A stretch of DNA of 64,000 nucleotides from Streptomyces sp. HM190. Its GTDB lineage: Bacteria; Actinomycetota; Actinomycetes; Streptomycetales; Streptomycetaceae. Where the stretch lies: assembly GCF_009857135.1 (NCBI RefSeq), contig NZ_CP047318.1:2294001-2358000 (forward strand), written 5' to 3'. The notes below the pieces were generated by a model. That model had not been told where the DNA came from. It searched no databases and worked only from the letters and a program-made list of their open reading frames with translations. The position numbers and the translations under genes were made by a program. Positions 32,751-46,870 of this stretch are shown here, piece by piece (position 1 is the stretch's first letter; every line of letters begins with the position of its first letter).

Positions 32751-32809
32751 ACGAACTCGGTCGCCGAGGTCTCCCGGACGAACCTCTCGCGCGAAAGAGC
32801 TGACCTCTC

Positions 32810-33421
32810 ATGGCGAACACCCGTTCTCTCTCGACCGCCGCCACCGCCCTGACCGCCGCCCCGGGTCCCGCCGCGGCGGGCGCTCCGCCCGTCACCGATT
32901 CGCCCCGTCACCGGCTGCGTGCCGTGGGCCGGGACGAGGTGGCCGACGTCGTGGACCTCCTGCCGCCGGGGACCACTTGGCTGCCCGCGCCGCAGCACGC
33001 CCTGCCCACGCTTCCGGGCCGGCCGCCGATGGTCGGCTACCTGGTCCTCGTGCCGGCCGACCGGCAGCCGCCCGTGCAGCCGTTCGCCCTCGCCGAGGCG
33101 GGGCCGGCCGACGGGGAGGGGGACGGGCACGAAGGGGTCCGCGTCGACACCGCGCAGCGCACCGCCCACGTGAACGGGCGGCCGCTCGACCTGACCTATC
33201 TGGAGTTCGAGCTGCTCGCGCACCTCGTCGCGCATCCCCACCGGGTCCACACCCGCGACCAGTTGGTCACCACGGTATGGGGCTACGGGCACGTGGGCGA
33301 CGGACGGACCGTCGACGTCCACATCGCCCGGCTGCGCCGGAAACTGGGGGCCGAGTACCGCCAGGCGATCCAGACGGTACGCCGCGTCGGCTACAAGTAC
33401 GCGCCCCAGCAGTCCCGTTGA
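32810..33421 (+). CDS. OmpR/PhoB-type winged-helix regulator without receiver domain
   Basis: A 203-residue protein. Residues about 105-200 are a trans_reg_C winged helix (VRVDTAQRTAHVNGRPLDLT, YLEFELLAHLVAHPHRVHTR, DQLVTTVWGYGHVGDGRTVDVHI, RLRRKLGAEYR, IQTVRRVGYKY). The N-terminal part is not a CheY-like receiver: it lacks phosphorylatable Asp motifs and is Pro/Ala-rich with MVGYLVLVPADRQPP. It is therefore an orphan DNA-binding protein controlled by something other than phosphorylation. The Shine-Dalgarno sequence is weak (AAAGAG). The upstream leader ORF and hairpin suggest post-initiation control. Confidence 0.85.
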   Translation: MANTRSLSTAATALTAAPGPAAAGAPPVTDSPRHRLRAVGRDEVADVVDLLPPGTTWLPAPQHALPTLPGRPPMVGYLVLVPADRQPPVQPFALAEAGPADGEGDGHEGVRVDTAQRTAHVNGRPLDLTYLEFELLAHLVAHPHRVHTRDQLVTTVWGYGHVGDGRTVDVHIARLRRKLGAEYRQAIQTVRRVGYKYAPQQSR

Positions 33422-33566
33422 CGGCGACTCGCCCAGGCCCGTCGACGGAAACCGGCGACGGGCGGCAGACGGGCGGGCGGGCTCGCAGACGGACAGGCAG
33501 GCAGGCGGATCTTCTGAGAGCAGAGCGCCGTTCCGTGGCGGGCGCCCGGCGGGCAGAGTCGGCGGT

Positions 33567-34589
33567 ATGAGACTTCTGATGCTGGGTGGTACGGAGTTCG
33601 TGGGTCGCGCCGTCGTGGAGTCGGCGCTGGCCCGCGGCTGGGAGGTGACCGTCTTCCACCGGGGACGGCACGAGCCCCCCGCCGGGGTGCGGTCGTTGCT
33701 GGGCGACCGCACCGCTGCGGACGGGCTCGCGGCGCTCGTCGACGCCTCGGCCGCCGTCGCCGCCTCCGGCGAGGGCGGATGGGACGCCGTCGTCGACACC
33801 TGGTCGGCGGCGCCGCGAGCGGTCCGGGACACGGCCCGCCTGCTGGCCGGTACGACCGGACGGTACGTGTACGTGTCGAGTTGCTCGGTGTACGCGTGGC
33901 CACCGGCCCCCGGTTCCGACGAGAGCGCGCCCCTGGTGCGGGGCGCGGCGGCGGACGCCGGGCCGACGGACTACGCCCGCGACAAGCGGGGCGGCGAGCT
34001 GGCCGCCGTCGAGGCGTTCGGCGCGGACCGGTCGCTGCTGGTCCGCGCCGGGCTGATCCTCGGGCCGTACGAGAACATCGGGCGCCTGCCGTGGTGGCTG
34101 GGCCGGATCGCCCGCGGCGGACCGGTGCTGGCGCCCGGCCCGCGTGACCTCCCCCTCCAGTACATCGACGTCCGTGATCTCGCGGGCTGGGTCCTCGACG
34201 CCGTGGAACGCGGGGCGTGCGGGGCGTACGACGTGGTCGGGCCGCCGGGGACGACGACGATGGGGGAACTCCTCGACGCGTGTGTGCGGGTGACGGGCGG
34301 GCCCGCGGAGCTGCGGTGGACCCCGGCGGAGACGGTGCTCGGGGCGGGGATCGAGCCGTGGACGCAGCTTCCCGTGTGGGCGCCGGAGGGCAGCGACCTC
34401 CACGGGGCGCTGCACGGGAGGGACGTCTCCCGTGCCGTCCGGGAGGGGCTGCGGTGCCGGGGTGTCGAGGAGACCGTGCGGGACACCTGGGAGTGGCTGC
34501 TGAGCCTCGGCGGGGTCGCGCCGCAGCGGCCCGACCGGCCCGCGGTGGGTCTCGACCCGAAGGTGGAGGCCGAGGTGCTGGGCGGGTAG
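33567..34589 (+). CDS. NAD-dependent epimerase/reductase (extended SDR)
   Basis: A 340-residue Rossmann protein starting MRLLMLGGTEFVGRAVVESA (a GGTxFVG variant of the nucleotide motif), followed by VTVFHRGRHEPP, VDTWSAAPRAVRDTARLL, YVYVSSCSVYAW, DYARDKRGGE (Y-x-x-x-K) and VRAGLILGPYENIGRLPWWL. It resembles the RNA-binding CSP41-like and isoflavone-reductase-like epimerases whose substrates are unknown. The ATG at 33567 opens the domain exactly. Confidence 0.85.
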   Translation: MRLLMLGGTEFVGRAVVESALARGWEVTVFHRGRHEPPAGVRSLLGDRTAADGLAALVDASAAVAASGEGGWDAVVDTWSAAPRAVRDTARLLAGTTGRYVYVSSCSVYAWPPAPGSDESAPLVRGAAADAGPTDYARDKRGGELAAVEAFGADRSLLVRAGLILGPYENIGRLPWWLGRIARGGPVLAPGPRDLPLQYIDVRDLAGWVLDAVERGACGAYDVVGPPGTTTMGELLDACVRVTGGPAELRWTPAETVLGAGIEPWTQLPVWAPEGSDLHGALHGRDVSRAVREGLRCRGVEETVRDTWEWLLSLGGVAPQRPDRPAVGLDPKVEAEVLGG

Positions 34590-34858
34590 GGGGTGTGCGG
34601 AGGGCGGCCGGGGAGCCGGCCGCCGGTTCCGCCCTCCCGCACCCGCCGTGCCTGCGCGCAGGCGTCCCCCGTGCCCCACACGCCGTGAGCGTGTGGCAAC
34701 TGGCAGTCGCGCGGCGGGTGTTGAAACCCGTTCTCCACACGAATCTCTCATCAATTTGTGAGTCCGCTGAACACTCCTGGGACTCGCCGCGTATGTGAGG
34801 GAGCCGCTTCACTCCTGTCGGGCGCCTCGATGCCCCGCAAGGAAGTCAGAGGAGTTCC

Positions 34859-36433
34859 ATGGGACGCAACACACGGAAACGACGTTCGCCGCTGGCCGTC
34901 CGGGCCATTGCCGCATCCGCGGCGCTCGCGGTAGCGGGCGGCGGTCTGGTCTGGGCGAACTTCTACGCCTCAGCAGGCGAGTCGAAGTCCAAGCCGAACG
35001 CCACGCTGGCCGCTGCCCAGGTGGCGACCATCGCCTGCCCGGATGTCGGCCAGAAGCTGACCAGCGTTCCCCGCCAGGCGCGCGCGGGAGTCGCCAAGGA
35101 GCTGGCGCTGCTGGACCGGCAGATCACCGAGGCCTACAAGCGTCTGGCGGAGACCCGTCAGGCCCAGTCCCGGGACGCCAACTTCGTCAACAACGCCATC
35201 CTCGGCCCGCTGAAGTCCAAGCGGTCGGCCACCATCGACCGGATCGGCATCAACATCCGGCGCGTGGGCGGTCAGGTCCCGCAGGGCATGGCGCAGCTCG
35301 CTGCCTGCCAGAGCAAGACCGACCAGGCCCAGACCAACGCCGGTGGCGGCCAGAACCAGGGCGGTCAGCAGGGCGGTCAGAACCAGGGCGGTCAGAACCA
35401 GGGCGGTCAGCAGGGCGGCCAGAACCAGGGTGGCCAGAACCAGGGCGGCCAGCAGGGCGGCCAGCAGGGCAACAACGGCCAGAACCAGGGCCAGGGCGGC
35501 AACGGCCCGGTGGCCGGGGACTTCATCAACATCAACCAGGTCCAGCCCAACGGTGGCCCGAAGGGCGTGAACGGCAACGGTCTCGCCGCGAACGGCAACG
35601 GCGGCTCGCGTGGCTCCTTCACCACGAACTGCGGAACCAACAAGAACGAGCTCCGCAACTCGGACAACGTGATCGTGGCCCCCGGCGTCAGCAACGGTGC
35701 CCAGCACCAGCACGACTACGTCGGCAACCAGAGCAACAACGCCTTCGCGAGCGACCAGCAGCTGGCCAACGCGGCGACGTCCTGCCAGAACCAGGGCGAC
35801 AAGTCGTCGTACTTCTGGCCGGTCATCCGTATCCAGGACGGTACGCAGGACATCGACCAGGGCAAGCCCGGTGGTGGCCAGGACAAGAACGTCGGCAAGA
35901 TCGTCGAGCCGAACCAGGTCCAGCTGAAGTTCGTCGGCAACAAGCGCGGCCCCGTCGTCGCGATGCCGCAGGCCCTGCGCATCATCACCGGTGACGCGAA
36001 GGCCTTCGTGAACGGCCTGGGCAACGCCAACACCAACTGGAGCTGCACGGGCTTCGAGAACCGTGTGGTGACGGACAAGTACCCGATCTGCCCGCAGGGC
36101 AGCTCCGTGGTGCGCACGTCCTTCTTCCAGAGCTGCTGGGACGGCAAGAACATCGACAGCGCCAACCACCGCACCCACGTGAGCTTCGTCAAGGGTGACG
36201 GCAGCTGCGCCAACGGCTTCAAGGCCATCCCCCAGCTCCAGGTCCGCCTGGTCTACAACGTCCCGGCCCCGCAGATCCAGAACGGACAGGTGAAGAACGC
36301 GTACGCGGTCGACTCCTTCCCGGAGAACCTGCACAAGCCGATCACCGACCACAACGACTTCATCAACTTCTTCAACCAGAACACGATGAACAAGATGGTC
36401 AACTGCATCAACAACGGCCAGAACTGCAAGTAG
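34859..36433 (+). CDS. Secreted DUF1996 protein with Gly/Gln-rich repeat linker
   Basis: A 524-residue exported protein. It has a signal segment ([21 protein letters not shown]), a helical domain with [20 protein letters not shown] and [20 protein letters not shown], a Gln/Gly linker of GGQNQ and GGQQ units (about residues 161-215), and a C-terminal DUF1996 domain: [77 protein letters not shown]1996 is found in fungal and actinobacterial secreted proteins of unknown function. The start is ATG 34859 with GAGGAG upstream. Confidence 0.88.
   Translation: MGRNTRKRRSPLAVRAIAASAALAVAGGGLVWANFYASAGESKSKPNATLAAAQVATIACPDVGQKLTSVPRQARAGVAKELALLDRQITEAYKRLAETRQAQSRDANFVNNAILGPLKSKRSATIDRIGINIRRVGGQVPQGMAQLAACQSKTDQAQTNAGGGQNQGGQQGGQNQGGQNQGGQQGGQNQGGQNQGGQQGGQQGNNGQNQGQGGNGPVAGDFININQVQPNGGPKGVNGNGLAANGNGGSRGSFTTNCGTNKNELRNSDNVIVAPGVSNGAQHQHDYVGNQSNNAFASDQQLANAATSCQNQGDKSSYFWPVIRIQDGTQDIDQGKPGGGQDKNVGKIVEPNQVQLKFVGNKRGPVVAMPQALRIITGDAKAFVNGLGNANTNWSCTGFENRVVTDKYPICPQGSSVVRTSFFQSCWDGKNIDSANHRTHVSFVKGDGSCANGFKAIPQLQVRLVYNVPAPQIQNGQVKNAYAVDSFPENLHKPITDHNDFINFFNQNTMNKMVNCINNGQNCK
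35341..35502 (+). repeat. In-gene repeats encoding the Gly/Gln linker
   Basis: Repeated 12-15-bp units of GGCCAGAACCAGGGC and GGTCAGCAGGGC, in frame. Length variation would change the linker but keep the frame. Confidence 0.85.
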
Positions 36434-36463
36434 CGGTAGCAGTACCGAAGCGGTCCTGAACGA

Positions 36464-36502
36464 CCGGAGCCGGCGGTGGGAGTTCCCACCGCCGGCTTCC
36501 GG
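36464..36502. terminator. Terminator after the DUF1996 gene
   Basis: An inverted repeat of about 18 bp (CCGGAGCCGGCGGTGGGA with its complement, one mismatch) and a 2-3-base loop, shared with the convergent lipoprotein gene. Confidence 0.85.
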
Positions 36503-36558
36503 CTTTCCGTGTGTGTGCCGGGCCCGCGTGGCCGGGCCCGGCGGGAGCGGTACCCGGG

Positions 36559-37032
36559 CTATCCGCTGTGGCCGCCGCCGTGGGTGCCGCTGTCGTTGTG
36601 GCTGCCGCCGGGGTTCATGTGCTCCGAGCCTTCCTGCACATCGCCGCCGAGGGTGCCCTGGAGCCCCGCGACCGTCTTCTTCTCGCCGACGGCGACCCAC
36701 TTGCGGCCGACGAGGTAGTAGCCGCCGTAGTCCTTGGCACCGGCGAGCCACTCCGCCTGGCCCCGGTCGGTGGCGAAGGTCGCGAGGACGAACTTGCCGT
36801 CGAACTCGCCGTCCTTGTTGGTGCACAGGGCCTGGCGGATGGTGTCGGCGTCGGTCTGCATGTCCGGCTTGCAGCCCACCTCGCCCGCGATGTGCTCCAA
36901 GGTCCCGGTGGCGGTCCTGGGAACCGCCGCGGCCTCGTCGTCGCCCGAGCCGCAGCCGGTCAGCGCCAGCAGGGCCACGACCGCGCCGATCGCACCCCCC
37001 GCCGGCCTCAGCCTCTTCCTCGTCACACTCAT
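36559..37032 (-). CDS. Small lipoprotein, unknown function
   Basis: A 157-residue lipoprotein: MSVTRKRLRPAGGAIGAVVA, then LLALTGCGSG with the lipobox Cys at residue 28. The mature part has two Cys that may pair (EVGCKPDMQTDADTIRQALC), FVLATFATDRGQAEWL, YGGYYLVGRKWVAVGEKKTV, and a Gly/His/Asn tail (GGSHNDSGTHGGGHSG) that could bind metal. The start is ATG 37032 with GGAGGT upstream; 22 further codons in frame are not supported. No family recognised. Confidence 0.82.
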   Translation of the reverse strand: MSVTRKRLRPAGGAIGAVVALLALTGCGSGDDEAAAVPRTATGTLEHIAGEVGCKPDMQTDADTIRQALCTNKDGEFDGKFVLATFATDRGQAEWLAGAKDYGGYYLVGRKWVAVGEKKTVAGLQGTLGGDVQEGSEHMNPGGSHNDSGTHGGGHSG

Positions 37033-37151
37033 TCGTACGTACCTCCGGGTCCGTTCCGGCGACGTGAACGCGCCGGCTCCGTGCGCACCGTTGTTCACGG
37101 ACGGTCGCCCCGTCAGCGTGCCGCCACTGTCGACGCAGGGGGCACGCGGAC

Positions 37152-37652
37152 ATGAGCAGTCCGTCGCGACGCACGGTGCCGGGCTCGGCCGGTGCCATCG
37201 GCCTCGGAGCCTTCCTGGAAGGGTCGGCCCCGGCCCACGCCGCGGAGAGCCCCGGCGGGGGCCCCGTCTTCGATACGGCTCCCGCGCGCTCGGCGCTCAA
37301 TCGGCCGCTGCCCGGTCATGCCGGGCAGTTCCGGCTCAGTCTCCTCGACCGCGACGGCACCGTCGACCGGTTCCGGGTCACCGGCGCCACCGGACGCGTC
37401 CGGGTACGGGCCACCACACCGGCCGCCCTGCTCGTGGGCGTGCACGGGTACCTCACGTACGTGTGCGGGGCCCACCTCGCCCGGAACGCCGGCCCACGGC
37501 ACCGGCCCGCACCCGCCCGGCCCCCGAAAGAGGCCGACCGAGAACTCCCCGGTACGCCCCCGCCCCCGTCCCCAGCCGCAGCTACCGGGCGCTCCGGCCC
37601 CACCCCGGTGGAGCGGCAAGGTGACCATCTCACCATTCGCTCGTTCTGCTGA
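37152..37652 (+). pseudogene. Truncated alpha-N-acetylglucosaminidase (NAGLU-like), N-terminal remnant
   Basis: The frame begins MSSPSRRTVPGSAGAIGLGA, a degraded Tat signal, followed by ALNRPLPGHAGQFRLSLLDR, FRVTGATGRVRVRATTPAAL and LVGVHGYLTYVCGAHL, which match the N-terminal domain of GH89 alpha-N-acetylglucosaminidases. After about residue 110 the similarity stops and the frame runs into Pro-rich sequence to a stop at 37652. The catalytic barrel of roughly 500 residues is absent, so this is a remnant. No homologous continuation is seen downstream. Confidence 0.72.
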
Positions 37653-37654
37653 AC

Positions 37655-39595
37655 GTGCAGTCACAGGATGTCGCCCCGCGCCCCGCAGGTTCCCGCGACC
37701 GAGAGTCGGTGGTGGATGTCGACCAGGCGGAGGCCGCCCTCGTCGAGCACTACCCGCGCCTGGTACGGCTCGCCTTTCTCACGCTGCCATCGGACCTGGG
37801 CCGCAACCGGCGGGTGCTGACGGCGCACTCGCTGACCCAGCGGGCCCTGCCGAGGGGCCGCCGCTCGACCTCGCTGATCCCGGCGCAGGCGACGGGGCGG
37901 GACCGTGATCCGGGGTACGCCTACGTCCGCCTCCAGGTCGTCCGCCTCGCGCTGGAGGCGGGGCTGCCGCCGCTGCGCGGATTCTCCTGGCCCAGGCGGT
38001 CCCAGCTGCCACCGCTGCTGCCCCGGGTGTGGGGGCTGCGGCTGTTCCCCCGGCCGGGCGGCGCCGATGAACTCGCGCTGGACCAGGAGCTGTCGGCCCT
38101 GTCGGCCGCGGCCCGTGCCGCGTACGTGCTGCGAGGGCTGGAGCGGCTGCCCGACCCGGCGGTCCGGGCCCTGCTGGAGCAGGCGGACGTCGAGGACCCG
38201 GCGGCCGCGCTGGCGGAGGCCGCCTCCGTACCGGCCGAGCGGTACGACCTGCTGGCCTCTCCCGAGTTCGACCCCTGCTCGCTGCACGCCCGGCCGACCG
38301 ATCTCGTGCGGCGCCGTCACCATGTGCGGGCCGCGCTGGCCGCGACCGGCGCGGTGGTGGTGTGCGGGGCGCTGCTGGGTCTGCCGGGAGACGCGTGGGG
38401 CCCGGACGGCGCGGCGGCTCCCCCGTACGCGCTGAACCCCGCCGCGCAGGCCGCCCTCGATCCGGGCCGGTTGACGAAGGTGGCGGCCACCGCCTGGGAG
38501 GCGACGGGCCGCACGGACTTCTCCACCTGGCCGGCGCGCGGTGACCTCACCGGCGACAAGGCGCTGCTGCGGCGCGCGCTCGCCGTCTGGGCCCGCCCCG
38601 GCGAGTCCGTGCAGACCTCGGTGACCCCCGGCACCCAGGCGGGCCCGCCGCCCGGTCCGCCGCAGCTGCTGTACGCGGGCGAGGTCGACACCCTGCGGGT
38701 GGTGCTCCTGTACGACGGCCTGCGCGTCGCCCGCTACGCCGAGCCGCTCGACAACCCCGGCGTCGCCGCCCTCGACCTCTCCCGTGTCGACGGGGCGACC
38801 GGGGGCGGGGCCGCCGCGCTGCTCCTGGGCCGGGCCGACGGCAACGTCCGCTATCTGACGGCGCCCTGGGTGCGGAAGGCCGCCGTACGGGACCTGGCGC
38901 GGCCCTCGCGGGCGGTGGCACCGCTCGCGCTGTCGAAGGACGGGGTGACGGGGCCGTTCGCCAGCCCGGCACTGCGGACCGGCAGGTGCCGGTCCTGGGA
39001 CGTGCTGCAGCTGACCGAGGCGTCGGGGCGGACCCGGCTGCTGACCGACCTGTCCGAGGTGGTCCCCGCGCACCTCACCGTGGGACGCCCCTCGTCGGCC
39101 CCGGCCCGGGAGGCCGCGCGGGCGCCGCAGGCGTGGGCGCCCTTCGCCTGTTCCCTGGCCGCCGCACGGTCGCAGGGCGTGCGGGCCGTGAACGCCTGGC
39201 AGTTCGCCCGGCAGCCGTTGCCCGACGGCAGCGGCACCGCCGACTGGGTCTGCACCCGCGCCGAGACCTGGCGGGGTGCGGGCACCCGGGTGCTGGCCCA
39301 GTTCGACACCCCTGGCGGCGCCTTCGTCACAGCGGCCGTCGACGAGGTCCCCGCGTGCGGCCCCGCCGACCCCCATGTCCTCGCCGCCGCCCCGTGGAAG
39401 TCCGCGGCGGGTGAGTCGTACCTCCTCGCCGCCGGCGCGAAGGACACCGTCTCCGTCCAGGTCGGCGGCGGGGTGACCGGCTCGGCGCCGGGAAACGTGC
39501 TCGCCGTACCGGCCGAGGACGGCTTCCGGGCGGAGCTGCGGGGCACGCTGGCCAACGGGCGGACGATCAGCGGTCTTCCGTCGGCCGCCCCGTGA
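37655..39595 (+). CDS. Large membrane-anchored protein with sigma-factor-like N-terminus
   Basis: About 646 residues (GTG 37655), or 628 from GTG 37709, which is nearer to the conserved start VDVDQAEAALVEHYPRLVRLA. The first 200 residues look like a degenerate ECF-sigma-like region (LVEHYPRLVRLAFLTL ... LSAAARAAYVLRGLERL). One helix follows (VRAALAATGAVVVCGALLGL, about residues 225-245) and then a large extracytoplasmic domain without a recognised fold, containing about 10 Cys. A fused sigma-like and sensor protein is possible, but I infer this from layout alone. Function unknown. Confidence 0.72.
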   Translation: MQSQDVAPRPAGSRDRESVVDVDQAEAALVEHYPRLVRLAFLTLPSDLGRNRRVLTAHSLTQRALPRGRRSTSLIPAQATGRDRDPGYAYVRLQVVRLALEAGLPPLRGFSWPRRSQLPPLLPRVWGLRLFPRPGGADELALDQELSALSAAARAAYVLRGLERLPDPAVRALLEQADVEDPAAALAEAASVPAERYDLLASPEFDPCSLHARPTDLVRRRHHVRAALAATGAVVVCGALLGLPGDAWGPDGAAAPPYALNPAAQAALDPGRLTKVAATAWEATGRTDFSTWPARGDLTGDKALLRRALAVWARPGESVQTSVTPGTQAGPPPGPPQLLYAGEVDTLRVVLLYDGLRVARYAEPLDNPGVAALDLSRVDGATGGGAAALLLGRADGNVRYLTAPWVRKAAVRDLARPSRAVAPLALSKDGVTGPFASPALRTGRCRSWDVLQLTEASGRTRLLTDLSEVVPAHLTVGRPSSAPAREAARAPQAWAPFACSLAAARSQGVRAVNAWQFARQPLPDGSGTADWVCTRAETWRGAGTRVLAQFDTPGGAFVTAAVDEVPACGPADPHVLAAAPWKSAAGESYLLAAGAKDTVSVQVGGGVTGSAPGNVLAVPAEDGFRAELRGTLANGRTISGLPSAAP

Positions 39596-39750
39596 ACGGG
39601 CCCGCACGGGACGGGTGATCAGCGCGCGCGTCGGTCGTCCCCTCCGAATCCCCCGAACCCTCCGCCCCCCGAACCCCCGAACACCCTGGGTCCCCGGGAT
39701 CCCTCGGATCCGGCCGCTCGAAGGCCGGAATGAATCGGTAAGGTGTTCGT

Positions 39751-40443
39751 ATGAGAACCGGTGGGCGCCGCAGGATGGGTGTGGAGGAGCGGCGGCAGCA
39801 GTTGATCGGCGTCGCTCTCGACCTCTTCAGCCGGCGCTCGCCCGAAGAGGTCTCCATCGACGAGATAGCGACGGCGGCCGGTATCTCGCGGCCGCTCGTC
39901 TACCACTACTTCCCCGGCAAACTCAGCCTGTACGAGGCCGCGTTGAAGCGGGCCTCGGAGGATCTCGCGAACCGTTTCGTGGAGCCCCGCGAGGGCCCGC
40001 TCGGACGTCGCCTGCTGCGGGTGATGCGCCGCTTCTTCGACTTCGTCGACGAGCACGGACCCGGTTTCTCCGCCCTGATGCGCGGCGGCCCGTCCTTCGG
40101 CTCCTCCCGGACGAACGCCCTGATCGACGGCGTTCGCCAGGCCGCCTACGTGCAGATCCTGTCGCATCTCGACATCAAGGACCCGCCCGCGCGCCTCGAA
40201 CTGCTCATCCGTTCGTGGATATCCCTGGCCGAGTCCACCGCCCTGATCTGGCTGGACGGCCGTGAGATCCCCCGGCACGAGCTGGAGATCCAGCTCGTGC
40301 ACGACTTCGCCGCGCTCATGGCGGTGAGCGCGGCGTCGGACGACGACATGGCGGCGATATTGCGCCAGGTGATCGCGAACGAGCCGGAGGACGGCCCCTT
40401 CGGTGATCTGATGGGGCGCCTGGTGACCCTGGCGCAGCCGTAG
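39751..40443 (+). CDS. TetR-family transcriptional regulator
   Basis: A 230-residue TetR protein. HTH: RRQQLIGVALDLFSRRSPEE, VSIDEIATAAGISRPLVYHY, FPGKLSLYEAAL. The ligand domain is alpha-helical with LIRSWISLAESTALIWLDGR. TAAGGT at 39739-39744, 6 bases before the ATG, suggests a leaderless transcript. The upstream 150 bp contain a CCCCCGAACCC-rich repeat tract and no gene. Its target is unknown; no 16-bp operator of the efflux-island type is present here. Confidence 0.9.
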   Translation: MRTGGRRRMGVEERRQQLIGVALDLFSRRSPEEVSIDEIATAAGISRPLVYHYFPGKLSLYEAALKRASEDLANRFVEPREGPLGRRLLRVMRRFFDFVDEHGPGFSALMRGGPSFGSSRTNALIDGVRQAAYVQILSHLDIKDPPARLELLIRSWISLAESTALIWLDGREIPRHELEIQLVHDFAALMAVSAASDDDMAAILRQVIANEPEDGPFGDLMGRLVTLAQP

Positions 40444-40477
40444 GAGGGCGCGCGGGCCCGTCGGCTGGGGAGTGTTC

Positions 40478-40519
40478 CGAAAGGAGCGGCGTCTGCCCGC
40501 AGGGCAGACGGTACTTTCG
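40478..40519. terminator. Bidirectional terminator
   Basis: A nested hairpin: CGAAAG/CTTTCG (40478 and 40514) outside CGTCTGCCC/GGGCAGACG (40490-40510), between the TetR gene and the convergent tautomerase-like gene. Confidence 0.8.
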
Positions 40520-40528
40520 AAATCCGCC

Positions 40529-40885
40529 CTAGACCTCGTACTTGCGGTAGGAGGGGTCGAGGTCGCGTACCTCGGCCGACGCGTGGAAGGCCAGGCCCTC
40601 GGCCACCTTCACGTGCGCGCGGAGCAGGTCCAGCACGTTCTCCGTCAGCGTCGCCTTCGTCTCGTCGGTCCGGCCGGCGAGCAGGCCCAGCGTGACGTGC
40701 ACGACGCCGTGCCCCTCGGTGTCGGGTCCGACCGTCGTGTCCTCGGTCCGCCGGAACTGCGTCTTGCAGGCCTCCGGCTTGGCCGCGGCGGTCCGTACGA
40801 CCTCCTCGTGCAGGGCCTTCGCGAACGCGGCCCGGTCGAAACCGTCGGAGAGTACGGCGGAGTAGTCCACGGTGATCTGCGGCAT
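40529..40885 (-). CDS. CHMI/tautomerase-like protein
   Basis: A 118-residue protein starting MPQITVDYSAVLSDGFDRAA, with Pro at position 2 of the mature protein as in 4-oxalocrotonate tautomerase and 5-carboxymethyl-2-hydroxymuconate isomerase. Further matching regions are KTQFRRTEDTTVGPDTEGHG and VVHVTLGLLAGRTDETKATL, ending in LDPSYRKYEV. It may isomerise an aromatic ring-cleavage product; no degradation genes are adjacent. The start is ATG 40885 with GAGGAG upstream; an ATG five codons earlier is less well placed. Confidence 0.82.
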   Translation of the reverse strand: MPQITVDYSAVLSDGFDRAAFAKALHEEVVRTAAAKPEACKTQFRRTEDTTVGPDTEGHGVVHVTLGLLAGRTDETKATLTENVLDLLRAHVKVAEGLAFHASAEVRDLDPSYRKYEV

Positions 40886-41286
40886 CGATGCGCTCCTCGG
40901 CAAGGTGTTCCCACGGCTGGGAAGATCAGCTCACCCTAGCCGGAGGCGGAGCGCCGGCAACGCGATGTCGTCATCGCGGTCCCGTCCGAAGCAGTGCAGC
41001 TCCGAAGCAGTGCCGCTCGGAAGCAGTGCAGCAGGGTGTGGCTCTGGGCGACCGTGCCGAGCGGGAGGTCCGCCGAGATCGGCGAGGGCCTCGCCGGCGT
41101 CGGCGACGGGGACGGCGCTGGGTCCGGCTCCGCGCGGCACCGCCCCCATGGCGCAACGGCCGGCGGCCGTGTCGTCCACCGCCGGAACGGTGGTGCGTCC
41201 TTCGTCGGCCGTGAGACTCATACGGCTGCTCGTCCCCGAGGTTCGGGTGGTGCAGGCCTTCCGCCCGCACCACCCGAGCCGGCGTC
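40886..41286. other. Intergenic region with a 16-bp triple repeat
   Basis: A 401-bp gap between the tautomerase-like gene and the pullulanase stop. It holds three 16-bp units of CCGAAGCAGTGCAGCT (40986-41033, one or two changes each). A minus-strand ORF at 40931-41221 has no Shine-Dalgarno sequence and no recognisable family, so I do not call it. Confidence 0.6.
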
Positions 41287-46713
<5,427 letters not shown>

Positions 46714-46814
46714 AGAGGGACTCCTTGCGATGACGGCTCGGGGGGCGTTGTGAAGGTCCCGCACAACTCCCGCTGGTGGGTCCGACCCCGCGCGACCGTA
46801 TCGCCGCCGAAAGG

Positions 46815-46838
46815 TTTTCAGCAAGAGTCTTGAAAGCG
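46815..46838. promoter_or_regulatory. Candidate MalR operator of the pullulanase gene
   Basis: CAAGAGTCTTG (46822-46832) is an 11-bp palindrome within TTTTCAGCAAGAGTCTTGAA, about 110 bp before the GTG. The CAGCAAG core is shared with the amylase and malE upstream regions. Confidence 0.6.
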
Positions 46839-46870
46839 CCAGTAAGTGCTTTCAGTTCGGCACAAGAGGA

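Noticed and set aside
40931..41221. A minus-strand ORF of 96 codons after the pullulanase
   Set aside because: No Shine-Dalgarno sequence, no family, and it covers a 16-bp tandem repeat. A decayed gene is possible but not supportable.
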